Shown: positions 1 through 5,967 of the stretch, one piece after another
Layout: every line of letters begins with the position of its first letter
How positions within the stretch are numbered: position 1 is the first letter of the stretch
DNA from: an uncultured Oscillospiraceae bacterium
GTDB taxonomy: Bacteria > Bacillota > Clostridia > Oscillospirales > Oscillospiraceae
Assembly: GCA_910588105.1 (NCBI GenBank)
Contig: CAJUQD010000081.1
Coordinates: 1 to 9,782 of the forward strand
DNA length: 9,782 nt
Direction of reading: 5' to 3'
Translations under genes and position numbers: made by a program
The notes under the pieces: model-generated
Seen by the model: only the letters and a program-made list of their open reading frames with translations
Told to the model about the DNA's origin: nothing
Database searches by the model: none

Positions 1-107
1 TCCGGGCGGTGTCCGTCACCGCCCCCGCCTGCGTGGGCCAGCTCTGCGGCCACGGCTTTGACGGCTACCTGATGGCCATGGACCACTTTTTGGAGGGCGG
101 CAGATGA
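1..107 (+). CDS. aroQ: Type II 3-dehydroquinate dehydratase, C-terminal end (partial)
   Basis: This is the last ~34 codons of a gene that begins before the window; the reading frame starts at base 3 and ends in TGA at 105-107. The visible peptide runs RAVSVTAPACVGQLCG, then HGFDGYLMAMDHFLEGGR. The SVTAPACVGQ-x-x-G segment followed by a Y-x-x-A-x-x-x-x helix matches the C-terminus of dodecameric type II dehydroquinases, where this segment follows the catalytic histidine. The enzyme converts 3-dehydroquinate to 3-dehydroshikimate, the substrate of AroE encoded by the next gene. Its stop overlaps the aroE start (ATGA), indicating translational coupling. The catalytic Tyr, Arg and His residues lie upstream and cannot be checked. 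Identity rests on this short tail plus the aroE neighbour. Confidence 0.87.
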   Translation, partial: RAVSVTAPACVGQLCGHGFDGYLMAMDHFLEGGR

Positions 108-949
108 AGCTGCAAATTATCGGTGACCCGGTGCTCCACTCCAAATCCCCCGTCATCCAAGGGGCCATGCTGAGGGCGCTGGGGCTGGACGTTCCCTATA
201 CCCCCCATGTGGTGCGCCGGGGGGAGCTGCCCCAATACCTGGCCTGGGCCAGGGAAAACGGCGTCGCCGGCTTCAACGCCACCATGCCCCACAAGGAGGA
301 CCTGCTGCCCCTGCTGGACCACATTGACCCCGCGGCCCGGGCCATGGGCGCGGTGAACACCGTCTGCCTGCGGGACGGGAAATGGGTGGGCTTCAACACC
401 GACGGGGCCGGGGCGGTGGCGGCGCTGAAAAGCGGGCTGGGCATGGAACCGGCGGGCCTCACAATTACCCTGCTGGGGGCTGGGGGCGCGGCGAAGGCGG
501 TGGCCCTGGCGCTGGCGGAGGCTGGGGCGGAGCGGGTGTTTGTCTGCAACCGCACCTTGGAGCGGGCCCAGGCCCTGTGCGCCCAGGACCCGCTGGGGCG
601 GCTGGCCCCCGCCGGCTTTGATTTGGATACGCTGTCCGGCATGGCCGGGATATCCCAGCTGCTGGTGAACTGCACCAACCTGGGCATGGAGGGATGCCCC
701 CACCAGTTTGAGGACTTCGGCTTTTTGGACGCCCTGCCCCGGGAGGCGGCGGTATTCGACGCCATCTACCACCCCGCCGAGACGCAGCTGCTCTGCCGGG
801 CCAAGGGCCGGGGCCTGTCCACCCTCAACGGGCTGCCCATGCTGGTGAACCAGGCGGTGCTGGCCCTGGAGCGGTTTCTGGACCGTCCGCTGGACCGGGA
901 GGCCATGGCCGCCGCCGCCGCGGACGCCCTGCGCAGGGAGGGGACATGA
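104..949 (+). CDS. aroE: Shikimate 5-dehydrogenase
   Basis: A 281-residue protein, the usual AroE length. It reduces 3-dehydroshikimate to shikimate with NADPH in the cytoplasm. Substrate-binding motifs: HSKSP at residues 12-16, NATMPHK at 58-64 with the catalytic Lys64 (NVTIPHK is more common), AVNT at 83-86 and FNTDG at 97-101 with catalytic Asp100. The Rossmann loop GAGGAAK is at 125-131 and the NADP-phosphate binding NRTxxR at 149-154. The C-terminal NGLPMLVNQA (242-251) supplies the conserved Gln250. The start is set by GGAGGG at 92-97, six bases before ATG, and by the ATGA overlap with aroQ. The gene overlaps the next one by another ATGA. The NRTxxR motif favours a true NADP-dependent AroE over the quinate dehydrogenase YdiB, and the aroQ neighbour agrees. 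Confidence 0.96.
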   Translation: MKLQIIGDPVLHSKSPVIQGAMLRALGLDVPYTPHVVRRGELPQYLAWARENGVAGFNATMPHKEDLLPLLDHIDPAARAMGAVNTVCLRDGKWVGFNTDGAGAVAALKSGLGMEPAGLTITLLGAGGAAKAVALALAEAGAERVFVCNRTLERAQALCAQDPLGRLAPAGFDLDTLSGMAGISQLLVNCTNLGMEGCPHQFEDFGFLDALPREAAVFDAIYHPAETQLLCRAKGRGLSTLNGLPMLVNQAVLALERFLDRPLDREAMAAAAADALRREGT

Positions 950-2010
950 GAAGAGCACTCAAAATCCTCGCGGCCATTGGCGGGGGCCTTGTGCTGCTGC
1001 TGGCCGTATGCGCGCTCAATCACCGCATTCAGCTGAAGCGGGAGGAGCCGCTGTTCACCCCCTTCACCAAGCTGGTCACGGTGGATGGGGCGCAGATGAG
1101 CGTCTATGTAGGGGGCGGGGGAAAACATACCTTGGTATTTATGTCGGGCAGCGGCACCTGCTCCCCGGCCCTGGACTTCAAGGCCCTGTATTCTCAGCTC
1201 ACCGATACGTATCAAATCGCAGTGGTGGAAAAGTTTGGCTACGGATTCAGCGACAGGACGAACAAGAGCCGGGATATTGACACCATGCTGGAAAACACGC
1301 GGGCCGCCCTGGCGCAGGCGGGGCTGGAACCACCCTATATCCTGTGCCCGCACTCCATGTCCGGGTTAGAGGCGGTATACTGGGCGCAGCAATACCCGGA
1401 TGAAGTGCAGGCGATCATCGGCCTGGATATGTCCACCCCCGCGGCCTATGGGAAAATGACAATCAGCGCACCCCTGCTGCGTCTGCTGCAATTTGGCGGT
1501 GCGGTTGGCCTGACCCGGTTCATCCCTGGCCTTTCGGACAGCGCAGCCATCCAGAGCGGGGCGCTGTCCGAGGACGAACAGGGCGTCTACCGCGCCATAT
1601 TTTACCGCCGCACCATGACCGATGACATGATAAATGAGGCCCTGTGTGTCAAGGATAACGCAAAGGCCGTGGCCGCAGGCGGAATACCGCAGGTTCCTTT
1701 TCTGCTGTTCTGCTCCGACGGAAGCGGCGGCACCGGGTTTTCAATGGAGGATTGGCGGGCCATTCAGGCCGGATTTGCGGCAGAATGTTCGGATGCGCGG
1801 CTTATCGAGCTGGACTGCGGCCACTATATCCACGATTTTGAATATAAACGGATTGCGGCGGAAATAAAAGATTTCCTAAGCAGAGAAGGAGACGGCCATG
1901 GAGATTTCAGCCAGCGCCAAAATCAACCTCACCCTGGACATACTCCGCAAACGGGAGGACGGCTACCACGATTTGCAGATGGTGATGCAGTCCGTCTCCC
2001 TGGCGGATGA
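946..2010 (+). CDS. Membrane-anchored alpha/beta hydrolase with run-on C-terminus
   Basis: A 354-residue alpha/beta-fold hydrolase of unknown substrate. Residues 7-24 form a hydrophobic N-terminal anchor, so the catalytic domain is probably outside the membrane. The domain covers about 45-312: FMSGSG (65-70) resembles an oxyanion strand, PHSMSG (135-140) is the nucleophile elbow with Ser137, and likely acid and base are Asp258 (FCSDGS) and His293 (CGHYIHD). The elbow departs from GxSxG, with Pro and Ser replacing both glycines. The gene starts in an ATGA overlap with aroE behind AGGGAGGGG at 935-943. The last ~40 residues (from about 316) are not hydrolase-like: they are ispE DNA read in another frame, giving a 113-base overlap. 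From about 1080 to 1890 the gene is visibly less GC-rich than its neighbours. I infer acquired DNA that lost its stop. The fold is clear; the function is unknown. Confidence 0.85.
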   Translation: MRRALKILAAIGGGLVLLLAVCALNHRIQLKREEPLFTPFTKLVTVDGAQMSVYVGGGGKHTLVFMSGSGTCSPALDFKALYSQLTDTYQIAVVEKFGYGFSDRTNKSRDIDTMLENTRAALAQAGLEPPYILCPHSMSGLEAVYWAQQYPDEVQAIIGLDMSTPAAYGKMTISAPLLRLLQFGGAVGLTRFIPGLSDSAAIQSGALSEDEQGVYRAIFYRRTMTDDMINEALCVKDNAKAVAAGGIPQVPFLLFCSDGSGGTGFSMEDWRAIQAGFAAECSDARLIELDCGHYIHDFEYKRIAAEIKDFLSREGDGHGDFSQRQNQPHPGHTPQTGGRLPRFADGDAVRLPGG

Positions 2011-2746
2011 GCTCACCGTCACCCCCGCCCGGGGCGGGGCGGGGACGGCGGTGGCCGACCTCCACTTTCTGCCCACCGGGGGAAAAAACCTGGCCCAGAT
2101 AGCTGCCGCCGCCTTCCGCGCCGCCACCGGCCTGGGGGGCGAGGTGGATGTGTCCATCCGCAAGCATGTCCCGGTGTGCGCCGGGCTGGCCGGGGGGAGC
2201 GCCGACGCCGCCGCCGTCCTCCACGCCATGAACGAGCTGGCCGGGGCGGGGCTGTCCCGGCCGGAGCTGGCCCAAATCGGGGAGCGGGTGGGCTCCGACG
2301 TGCCCTTCTGCGTACTGGGCGGCACCGCCCTGGCCGAGGGGAGGGGGGAACGCCTCACCCCGCTCCCCCCCCTGCCCCCCTGCCATATCGTCATCTGCAA
2401 GCCCCCCTTCTCCATCTCCACCCCCCAGCTCTTTGGCCGGGTGAACGTGCGGAAAATCGTCCGCCGCCCGGACACCGCCGGGGTGGCGGCCGCCCTGGAA
2501 GCCGGGGATCTGGCCGGGGTGGCCCGGCGCATGTACAATGTGTTTGAAGATGTGCTGGAGCCCCGGCGGCTGGCGGAAATCAACGAAATCAAATCGGTGC
2601 TCATCGACTGCGGGGCGCTGGGGGCGTCCATGTCGGGCAGCGGGCCGTCGGTATTCGGGCTGTTCGAGGACGAGGCCCGCGCCCGGGACGCCTGCGCCCG
2701 CCTGCGGGAAAGCTATCGGGACGTGTTCGTGTGCGCGCCGCAGTAA
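1898..2746 (+). CDS. ispE: 4-diphosphocytidyl-2-C-methyl-D-erythritol kinase
   Basis: A 282-residue GHMP-family kinase of the MEP (non-mevalonate) isoprenoid pathway. It phosphorylates the 2-hydroxyl of CDP-methylerythritol with ATP. SAKINLTL at residues 6-13 holds the conserved catalytic Lys8 and Asn10. DGYHDLQMVMQSVSLAD (21-37) is the family's substrate-binding segment. The ATP loop is PVCAGLAGGSADAA (92-105), GSDVPFC (132-138) carries catalytic Asp134, and GASMSGSGPSVFGLF (242-256) is the third GHMP motif. Length is normal. The start is chosen for the N-terminal KINL motif and AAGGAG at 1886-1891, six bases ahead of ATG. The preceding hydrolase frame overlaps its first 113 bases, so translation of the two may interfere or be coupled. 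A hairpin follows the stop. Confidence 0.97.
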   Translation: MEISASAKINLTLDILRKREDGYHDLQMVMQSVSLADELTVTPARGGAGTAVADLHFLPTGGKNLAQIAAAAFRAATGLGGEVDVSIRKHVPVCAGLAGGSADAAAVLHAMNELAGAGLSRPELAQIGERVGSDVPFCVLGGTALAEGRGERLTPLPPLPPCHIVICKPPFSISTPQLFGRVNVRKIVRRPDTAGVAAALEAGDLAGVARRMYNVFEDVLEPRRLAEINEIKSVLIDCGALGASMSGSGPSVFGLFEDEARARDACARLRESYRDVFVCAPQ

Positions 2747-2761
2747 AATTTGCCGTCCCGG

Positions 2762-2791
2762 GTATAAAACAAAAAAACGCCGTCCATACTG
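2762..2791 (+). promoter_or_regulatory. Possible sigma-F promoter of spoIIR
   Basis: GTATA at 2762-2766 fits the sigma-F -35 element (GywTA). After 15 bases, GTCCATACTG at 2782-2791 partly fits the -10 element (GGnnAnAnTw): G, A, A and T agree, while the second G and the last base do not. SpoIIR is known to be a sigma-F target in Bacillus, so a forespore promoter is expected here. A start about 7 bases after the -10 would fall near 2798, inside the loop of the hairpin. The match is modest and made by eye. Confidence 0.35.
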
Positions 2792-2822
2792 TGCCCATAC
2801 GGTACATAGGACGGTGTTTTTT
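2772..2822 (+). terminator. Hairpin after ispE, probable terminator, ending at the spoIIR start codon
   Basis: The left arm AAAAAACGCCGTCC (2772-2785) pairs with GGACGGTGTTTTTT (2809-2822) with one G.T wobble. An inner stem TACTG (2787-2791)/CGGTA (2800-2804) closes an eight-base loop. The A-run/T-run pair makes it terminator-like in both directions. The T-run touches the spoIIR ATG at 2823, and the AGGA that probably serves as the spoIIR ribosome site (2808-2811) lies in the right arm. It could act as a terminator, a translation-blocking structure, or both. Confidence 0.72.
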
Positions 2823-3461
2823 ATGAAAAGCCCCTTTTCTTCCCCCTCCAGGCTGCGCCTGTGGGAGGCCGCGCTGTTTCTGGCCTTCGGGCTGACCCTC
2901 ACCGCCGGGGTGTGGGCCTCCGCCAGCGAGGCCGCCCTGGCCGGACAGGTACTGCGGCTCCACGTCATCGCCAACTCCGACTCGGAGGCGGACCAGGCCC
3001 GGAAGCTGCTGGTGCGGGACGCGGTGCTCTCCCGGGCCTCCCAGCTGCTGGACGGCGCGGACGATAGACAGTCCGCCGAGGCGGCCCTGGCCCCCCACCT
3101 GGACGAGCTGGCCCAGGCGGGAGCGGACGCCCTGGCCCGGACGGGGAACCACGACCCGGTGGCCGTCACCCTGGCCGACCAGTGGTTCCCCACCAAGGAG
3201 TACGACGGCTTTTCCCTCCCCGCCGGGCAGTACCGGGCGCTGCGGGTGACCATCGGGGCGGGGGAGGGCCGCAACTGGTGGTGCGTGGTGTTCCCCCCCC
3301 TGTGCCTGGCCTCGGTGGCGGAGGAATCGGTGGAGACGGCGGCGGAGGGCGTGCTGTCCGAGAATCAGGTGGCCCTCATCACCGGCCGGGACGGGGGCTA
3401 TGTGCTGAAATTCAAGCTCATCGAGTGGTGGGAGGAACTGGTGAAAGGGCTGGGAGGATAA
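2823..3461 (+). CDS. spoIIR: Stage II sporulation protein R, forespore-to-mother-cell signal
   Basis: A 212-residue protein. SpoIIR is made in the forespore, exported into the intermembrane space, and triggers the SpoIIGA protease to process pro-sigma-E in the mother cell. An N-terminal hydrophobic segment at about residues 16-33 would be the export signal. Family hallmarks follow: LRLHVIANSDSEADQ (44-58), VRDAVL (64-69), the cysteine-bearing GRNWWCVVFPPLC (149-161), and KFKLIEWWEEL near the C-terminus. The start at 2823 places the signal segment at the N-terminus; the frame stays open upstream to 2538, but that stretch is ispE in another frame. The ribosome site is weak (AGGA at 2808-2811, 11 bases away) and lies in a hairpin arm. 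The gene converges with spoIIE, its functional upstream partner, only 23 bases away. Confidence 0.95.
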   Translation: MKSPFSSPSRLRLWEAALFLAFGLTLTAGVWASASEAALAGQVLRLHVIANSDSEADQARKLLVRDAVLSRASQLLDGADDRQSAEAALAPHLDELAQAGADALARTGNHDPVAVTLADQWFPTKEYDGFSLPAGQYRALRVTIGAGEGRNWWCVVFPPLCLASVAEESVETAAEGVLSENQVALITGRDGGYVLKFKLIEWWEELVKGLGG

Positions 3462-3480
3462 CCTCCCGGCCCCTTCTGTT
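3447..3480 (+). terminator. spoIIR terminator, stop codon in the loop
   Basis: GGGCTGGGAGG (3447-3457) pairs with CCTCCCGGCCC (3462-3472), an 11-bp stem with one T.G wobble and an ATAA loop (3458-3461). The spoIIR stop TAA (3459-3461) is within the loop. A T-rich tail (CCTTCTGTTGTTCTT) follows. It is in the short gap before the convergent spoIIE stop. On the minus strand the sequence after the stem is only TTTCACC, so it is probably weaker in that direction. Confidence 0.75.
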
Positions 3481-3484
3481 GTTC

Positions 3485-5803
3485 TTATTTCCTCACGTCC
3501 AGCTTGATGGCGATGACGGTGCGGTCATCCCCGCTGCCCGAGCGCACGCCGCTCTCCTGCAAAACCTGGGCGGCCAGCGCCTGGGGGGACAGGCCGTCGA
3601 ACTCGGACAAAATCTTGCGCAGCCACCGGTCGTCCTTCCCAGTGGTCACCCCGTCGCTCACCAGCAGCACGCAGTCCCCCGCGTCCAGGGACAGGGGGAA
3701 GGCGTCCGGCGCGGACAGCTCCCCCGCCGCCGTCCCCGCGGGAAGGGACTGGCCGCACAGCCGCTCCACCCCGCCCCCCCGGCGCAGATAGGTGGGGGCC
3801 GCCCCCAGCTTGTACACCGCGCTTTTGCCGCTGAACAGGTCGATTTGCAGCAGGTCCACCGTGGTGAAGCCCCCCTCCTCCTCCCCCCGGAGGGCCAGGG
3901 CCTCCCCCACGGTGGTCAGCGCCTCCTCCGGGGCCAGCCCCGCCCGGAGGAACTTCTCCAGCAGCCGCAGGGCGTTCTCGCTGTCCTCCCGGGCCTCCGC
4001 GCCGCTGCCCATGCCGTCGCACAGCAGGAAGTTCAGCTTACCCGCGCCGTCCTTGAACCACACCCCGGCGTCGCCGCTGACGCTCTGGCCCGCCCGGTCC
4101 GCCCCGGCCACCCCGGCGATGGCCATCAGCGGCTCCTTCTGACACAGGCGGGCATGGCCCCGCTGGCTGTCCGCGTCCCGCAGGGGGCAGCCCAGGATGG
4201 CGGACAGCCGCCCGACCTCCCCCTCCCGGCCCAGCTGCTCCGCCCCCTGGCCCTCCACCTCCACTTGCAGGTGGCCGTACTGGTCGGCGTACACCGTCAC
4301 CCGGCCCTCCAGCCCCAGGGCGGCCAGGCGCTGCTTCACCAGCCGCTGGCGGCGCACGTCCACCGCCGGCTCCTGGGCCAGCTCCGCCGCCGCCCGGTCC
4401 AGCACGGAGGCCATGTGGCCGTACTGGGCGCACACCGCCGCCCTGCTCTCCCGCACCCGGCTGTCGTACCGCCTGCGGCTCAGAAGGGCGGACAGCTCCC
4501 CGTTGGCCGCCACCAGGAAGGTCTCAAAGCGGATGCAGCGGCTGGAAAAGTGGGGCGGGAAGTCCTCCATCGCCCCCGCCCCCCGATCCAGCATGGGGGT
4601 GAGGGCGTCGGCCAGGGCGGTTTTGGTCACCTGGTACTCCCGCTGCCAGCACCGCTCCTTCTGCTTGCACTTGACGCACACCCGGTCCGCCGCCCGGTCG
4701 AATATGCGGGCGGCATCCCCGTCGTTGGGGGCGGCGGGGGCCTGGAAGGCGGTGCGCAGCCCCCCGGACACCGCCCGGAAGGCCTCGGCGGTCTGCTGGA
4801 GGCGCCGGGCGGCGAACTGCCGGGCGTGGACGCCCTCCTCCTCCGGCGCCTCCTGGCGCACCAGGGCGGACAGCCGGCGCAGGAGCTTGTCCGGCAGCAG
4901 CAGGAACACCGCCGTCCCCGCCGCCAGCTCCCAGCCCATGGCGTCCCCCGGCCCCAGCTCCCAGGTCCACAGGATGGCCGCCGCCCCGCTCAGGGCGTAG
5001 GCCGCGGCGCACATCAGCCGGCTCTGCCTGACGAATACCCCCGCCACCAGGCCGGGCAGGGCGTAGGCCAGGGTGTAGTAGGTGGGCAGCCCGGCGGAAA
5101 AGCCCATGGCCAGCCCGGACACCACCCCCGCCGCCGCGCCTAGCCCCGCGCCCCCCCTCCAGGCGGCGATGAGCACAATGGGGACGCACAGCACCCGCCC
5201 CAGGGAGTACTCCCCCGCCACCGACACCCGGGTGAGGGTCATCATCAGCGTGGCCGCCAGGGTGGCCGCCCCCGCCATCTGGGGCAGGGCGATCTCCCCG
5301 CCGGGGCGGTACTTCTCCCACAGGTCGAAGGCCTGGCGGTACAGGCACACCGTCCCGTATGTGAGCGCCACCTCGGTGATAAAGCCCACCACCGAGCCCC
5401 GCCCCCACCCGGCGGCGGACTGGTAGACAAAGCCCACCATGCCGTTGAGGGCGGCGGCCACCGCCGGCATGAACCAGGGCCGGCGGTACAGCTCGAACTC
5501 CCCCAGGGCCAGCGCCACCGCGTACACCATCATGGAGGCGGCTATGTAGCGCAAGCCCTCCACCACCCCCCGGAAGGACAGGTAGCCCAGCGCCGCCCCA
5601 AAAAGCGCTGCCAGTCCCTCCGCCCCCGGCCGGCACACCGCCACCAGGGACAGGGCGAACAGGGAGTGGCCCCCCATCAGCTCCGCCCCCGCCAGCACCG
5701 CCGTCAGCAGAAAGCGCATCCCCCACTCGGACAGCCTTATCACCGTGGGCATGGACAGCTGCCGCCCCCGTTTTTCCCGTCTGGTCCCCTCGTTTGCCGT
5801 CAT
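3485..5803 (-). CDS. spoIIE: Stage II sporulation protein E, PP2C-type serine phosphatase
   Basis: A 772-residue protein, slightly shorter than the ~827-residue Bacillus subtilis protein. SpoIIE sits at the polar septum and dephosphorylates the anti-anti-sigma factor SpoIIAA, releasing sigma-F in the forespore; in Bacillus it also binds FtsZ. Residues about 28-305 are a multi-pass membrane region (around ten segments). A central regulatory region (about 310-555) includes the cysteine cluster CVKCKQKERC (376-385). The C-terminal phosphatase domain starts near 560: SGDA (Asp578), LLCDGMGSG (Asp596), FTTVDLLQIDLFSGK, VSDGV (Asp717) and SGDDRTVIAIKL (Asp759/760) supply the metal-binding acids, and all appear intact. 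The start is set by GGAGGG seven bases upstream on the minus strand (5811-5816). It is divergent from dusB and convergent with spoIIR. Confidence 0.97.
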   Translation of the reverse strand: MTANEGTRREKRGRQLSMPTVIRLSEWGMRFLLTAVLAGAELMGGHSLFALSLVAVCRPGAEGLAALFGAALGYLSFRGVVEGLRYIAASMMVYAVALALGEFELYRRPWFMPAVAAALNGMVGFVYQSAAGWGRGSVVGFITEVALTYGTVCLYRQAFDLWEKYRPGGEIALPQMAGAATLAATLMMTLTRVSVAGEYSLGRVLCVPIVLIAAWRGGAGLGAAAGVVSGLAMGFSAGLPTYYTLAYALPGLVAGVFVRQSRLMCAAAYALSGAAAILWTWELGPGDAMGWELAAGTAVFLLLPDKLLRRLSALVRQEAPEEEGVHARQFAARRLQQTAEAFRAVSGGLRTAFQAPAAPNDGDAARIFDRAADRVCVKCKQKERCWQREYQVTKTALADALTPMLDRGAGAMEDFPPHFSSRCIRFETFLVAANGELSALLSRRRYDSRVRESRAAVCAQYGHMASVLDRAAAELAQEPAVDVRRQRLVKQRLAALGLEGRVTVYADQYGHLQVEVEGQGAEQLGREGEVGRLSAILGCPLRDADSQRGHARLCQKEPLMAIAGVAGADRAGQSVSGDAGVWFKDGAGKLNFLLCDGMGSGAEAREDSENALRLLEKFLRAGLAPEEALTTVGEALALRGEEEGGFTTVDLLQIDLFSGKSAVYKLGAAPTYLRRGGGVERLCGQSLPAGTAAGELSAPDAFPLSLDAGDCVLLVSDGVTTGKDDRWLRKILSEFDGLSPQALAAQVLQESGVRSGSGDDRTVIAIKLDVRK

Positions 5804-5864
5804 GGCGCATCCCTCCGTGGTCGTATCGTTTGTATAAGAAATCCATTTTATGGAAACCTAATTT

Positions 5865-5893
5865 ATTATAAATTGTCCGTCCCAAAAAGGCAG
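5865..5893 (-). promoter_or_regulatory. Probable spoIIE promoter
   Basis: Read on the minus strand, CTGCCT (5888-5893) is followed by a 17-base spacer and a perfect TATAAT (5865-5870), giving a leader of about 55 bases. It is a sequence mirror of the dusB promoter. An alternative -35, TTGCGA at 5894-5899, would need a 23-base spacer; over-long spacing is known for Spo0A-activated spoIIE and spoIIG promoters in Bacillus. I saw no convincing Spo0A box (TGNCGAA) on either strand. Confidence 0.5.
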
Positions 5894-5921
5894 TCGCAAC
5901 CTGTCTTGCCTTTTGGGGCGG
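5877..5921. repeat. Inverted repeat between the spoIIE and dusB promoters
   Basis: The left arm CCGTCCCAAAAAGGCAG (5877-5893) is complementary to TTGCCTTTTGGGGCGG (5906-5921), allowing one bulged A and two G.T-type wobbles, around a 12-base centre. Each arm contains the -35 element of one divergent promoter, and each -10 lies 6-7 bases outside the repeat. Neither side has the T-run of a standard terminator, so an operator or a symmetrical promoter is more likely. Confidence 0.7.
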
Positions 5922-5934
5922 AATTTAGTATAAT
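5906..5934 (+). promoter_or_regulatory. dusB operon promoter, sigma-A type
   Basis: TTGCCT (5906-5911), a 17-base spacer and a perfect TATAAT (5929-5934). Transcription would start near 5941, 27 bases before the dusB ATG at 5968. The -10 immediately abuts the upstream in-frame ATG at 5935, which therefore cannot be the start codon on RNA from this promoter. Confidence 0.75.
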
Positions 5935-5967
5935 ATGTGGCAACTTTACGAAGCGGGAGCGGATTCC

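Noticed and set aside
65..958. Minus-strand open frames opposite aroE
   Set aside because: Shadows of aroE, whose motifs are all intact on the plus strand.
2538..2822. Upstream extension of spoIIR
   Set aside because: The frame is open but lies inside ispE out of frame, then runs through the hairpin; SpoIIR begins with its signal segment after 2823.
1907..3274. Minus-strand open frame of 455 codons across ispE and spoIIR
   Set aside because: It crosses two well-supported genes and the hairpin between them, with a low-complexity product and no domain.
3182..5143. Plus-strand open frame of 653 codons opposite spoIIE
   Set aside because: It is the antisense of the intact spoIIE gene. The product is low-complexity (Pro, Gly, Gln, His, Arg rich) with no family motif; long antisense frames are expected in GC-rich coding DNA.
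4524..5885. Minus-strand open frame of 453 codons overlapping the spoIIE 5' half
   Set aside because: A Gly/Arg/Pro-rich shadow in another frame of spoIIE; its start would lie upstream of the predicted spoIIE -10.
5935..5967. Earlier in-frame ATG for dusB
   Set aside because: The ATG directly abuts the TATAAT of the promoter, upstream of the expected transcription start, and has no ribosome site.
5804..5967. Spo0A boxes in the spoIIE upstream region
   Set aside because: Searched by eye on both strands for TGNCGAA; the nearest match, TTGTCCG at 5873-5879, has too many mismatches to call.
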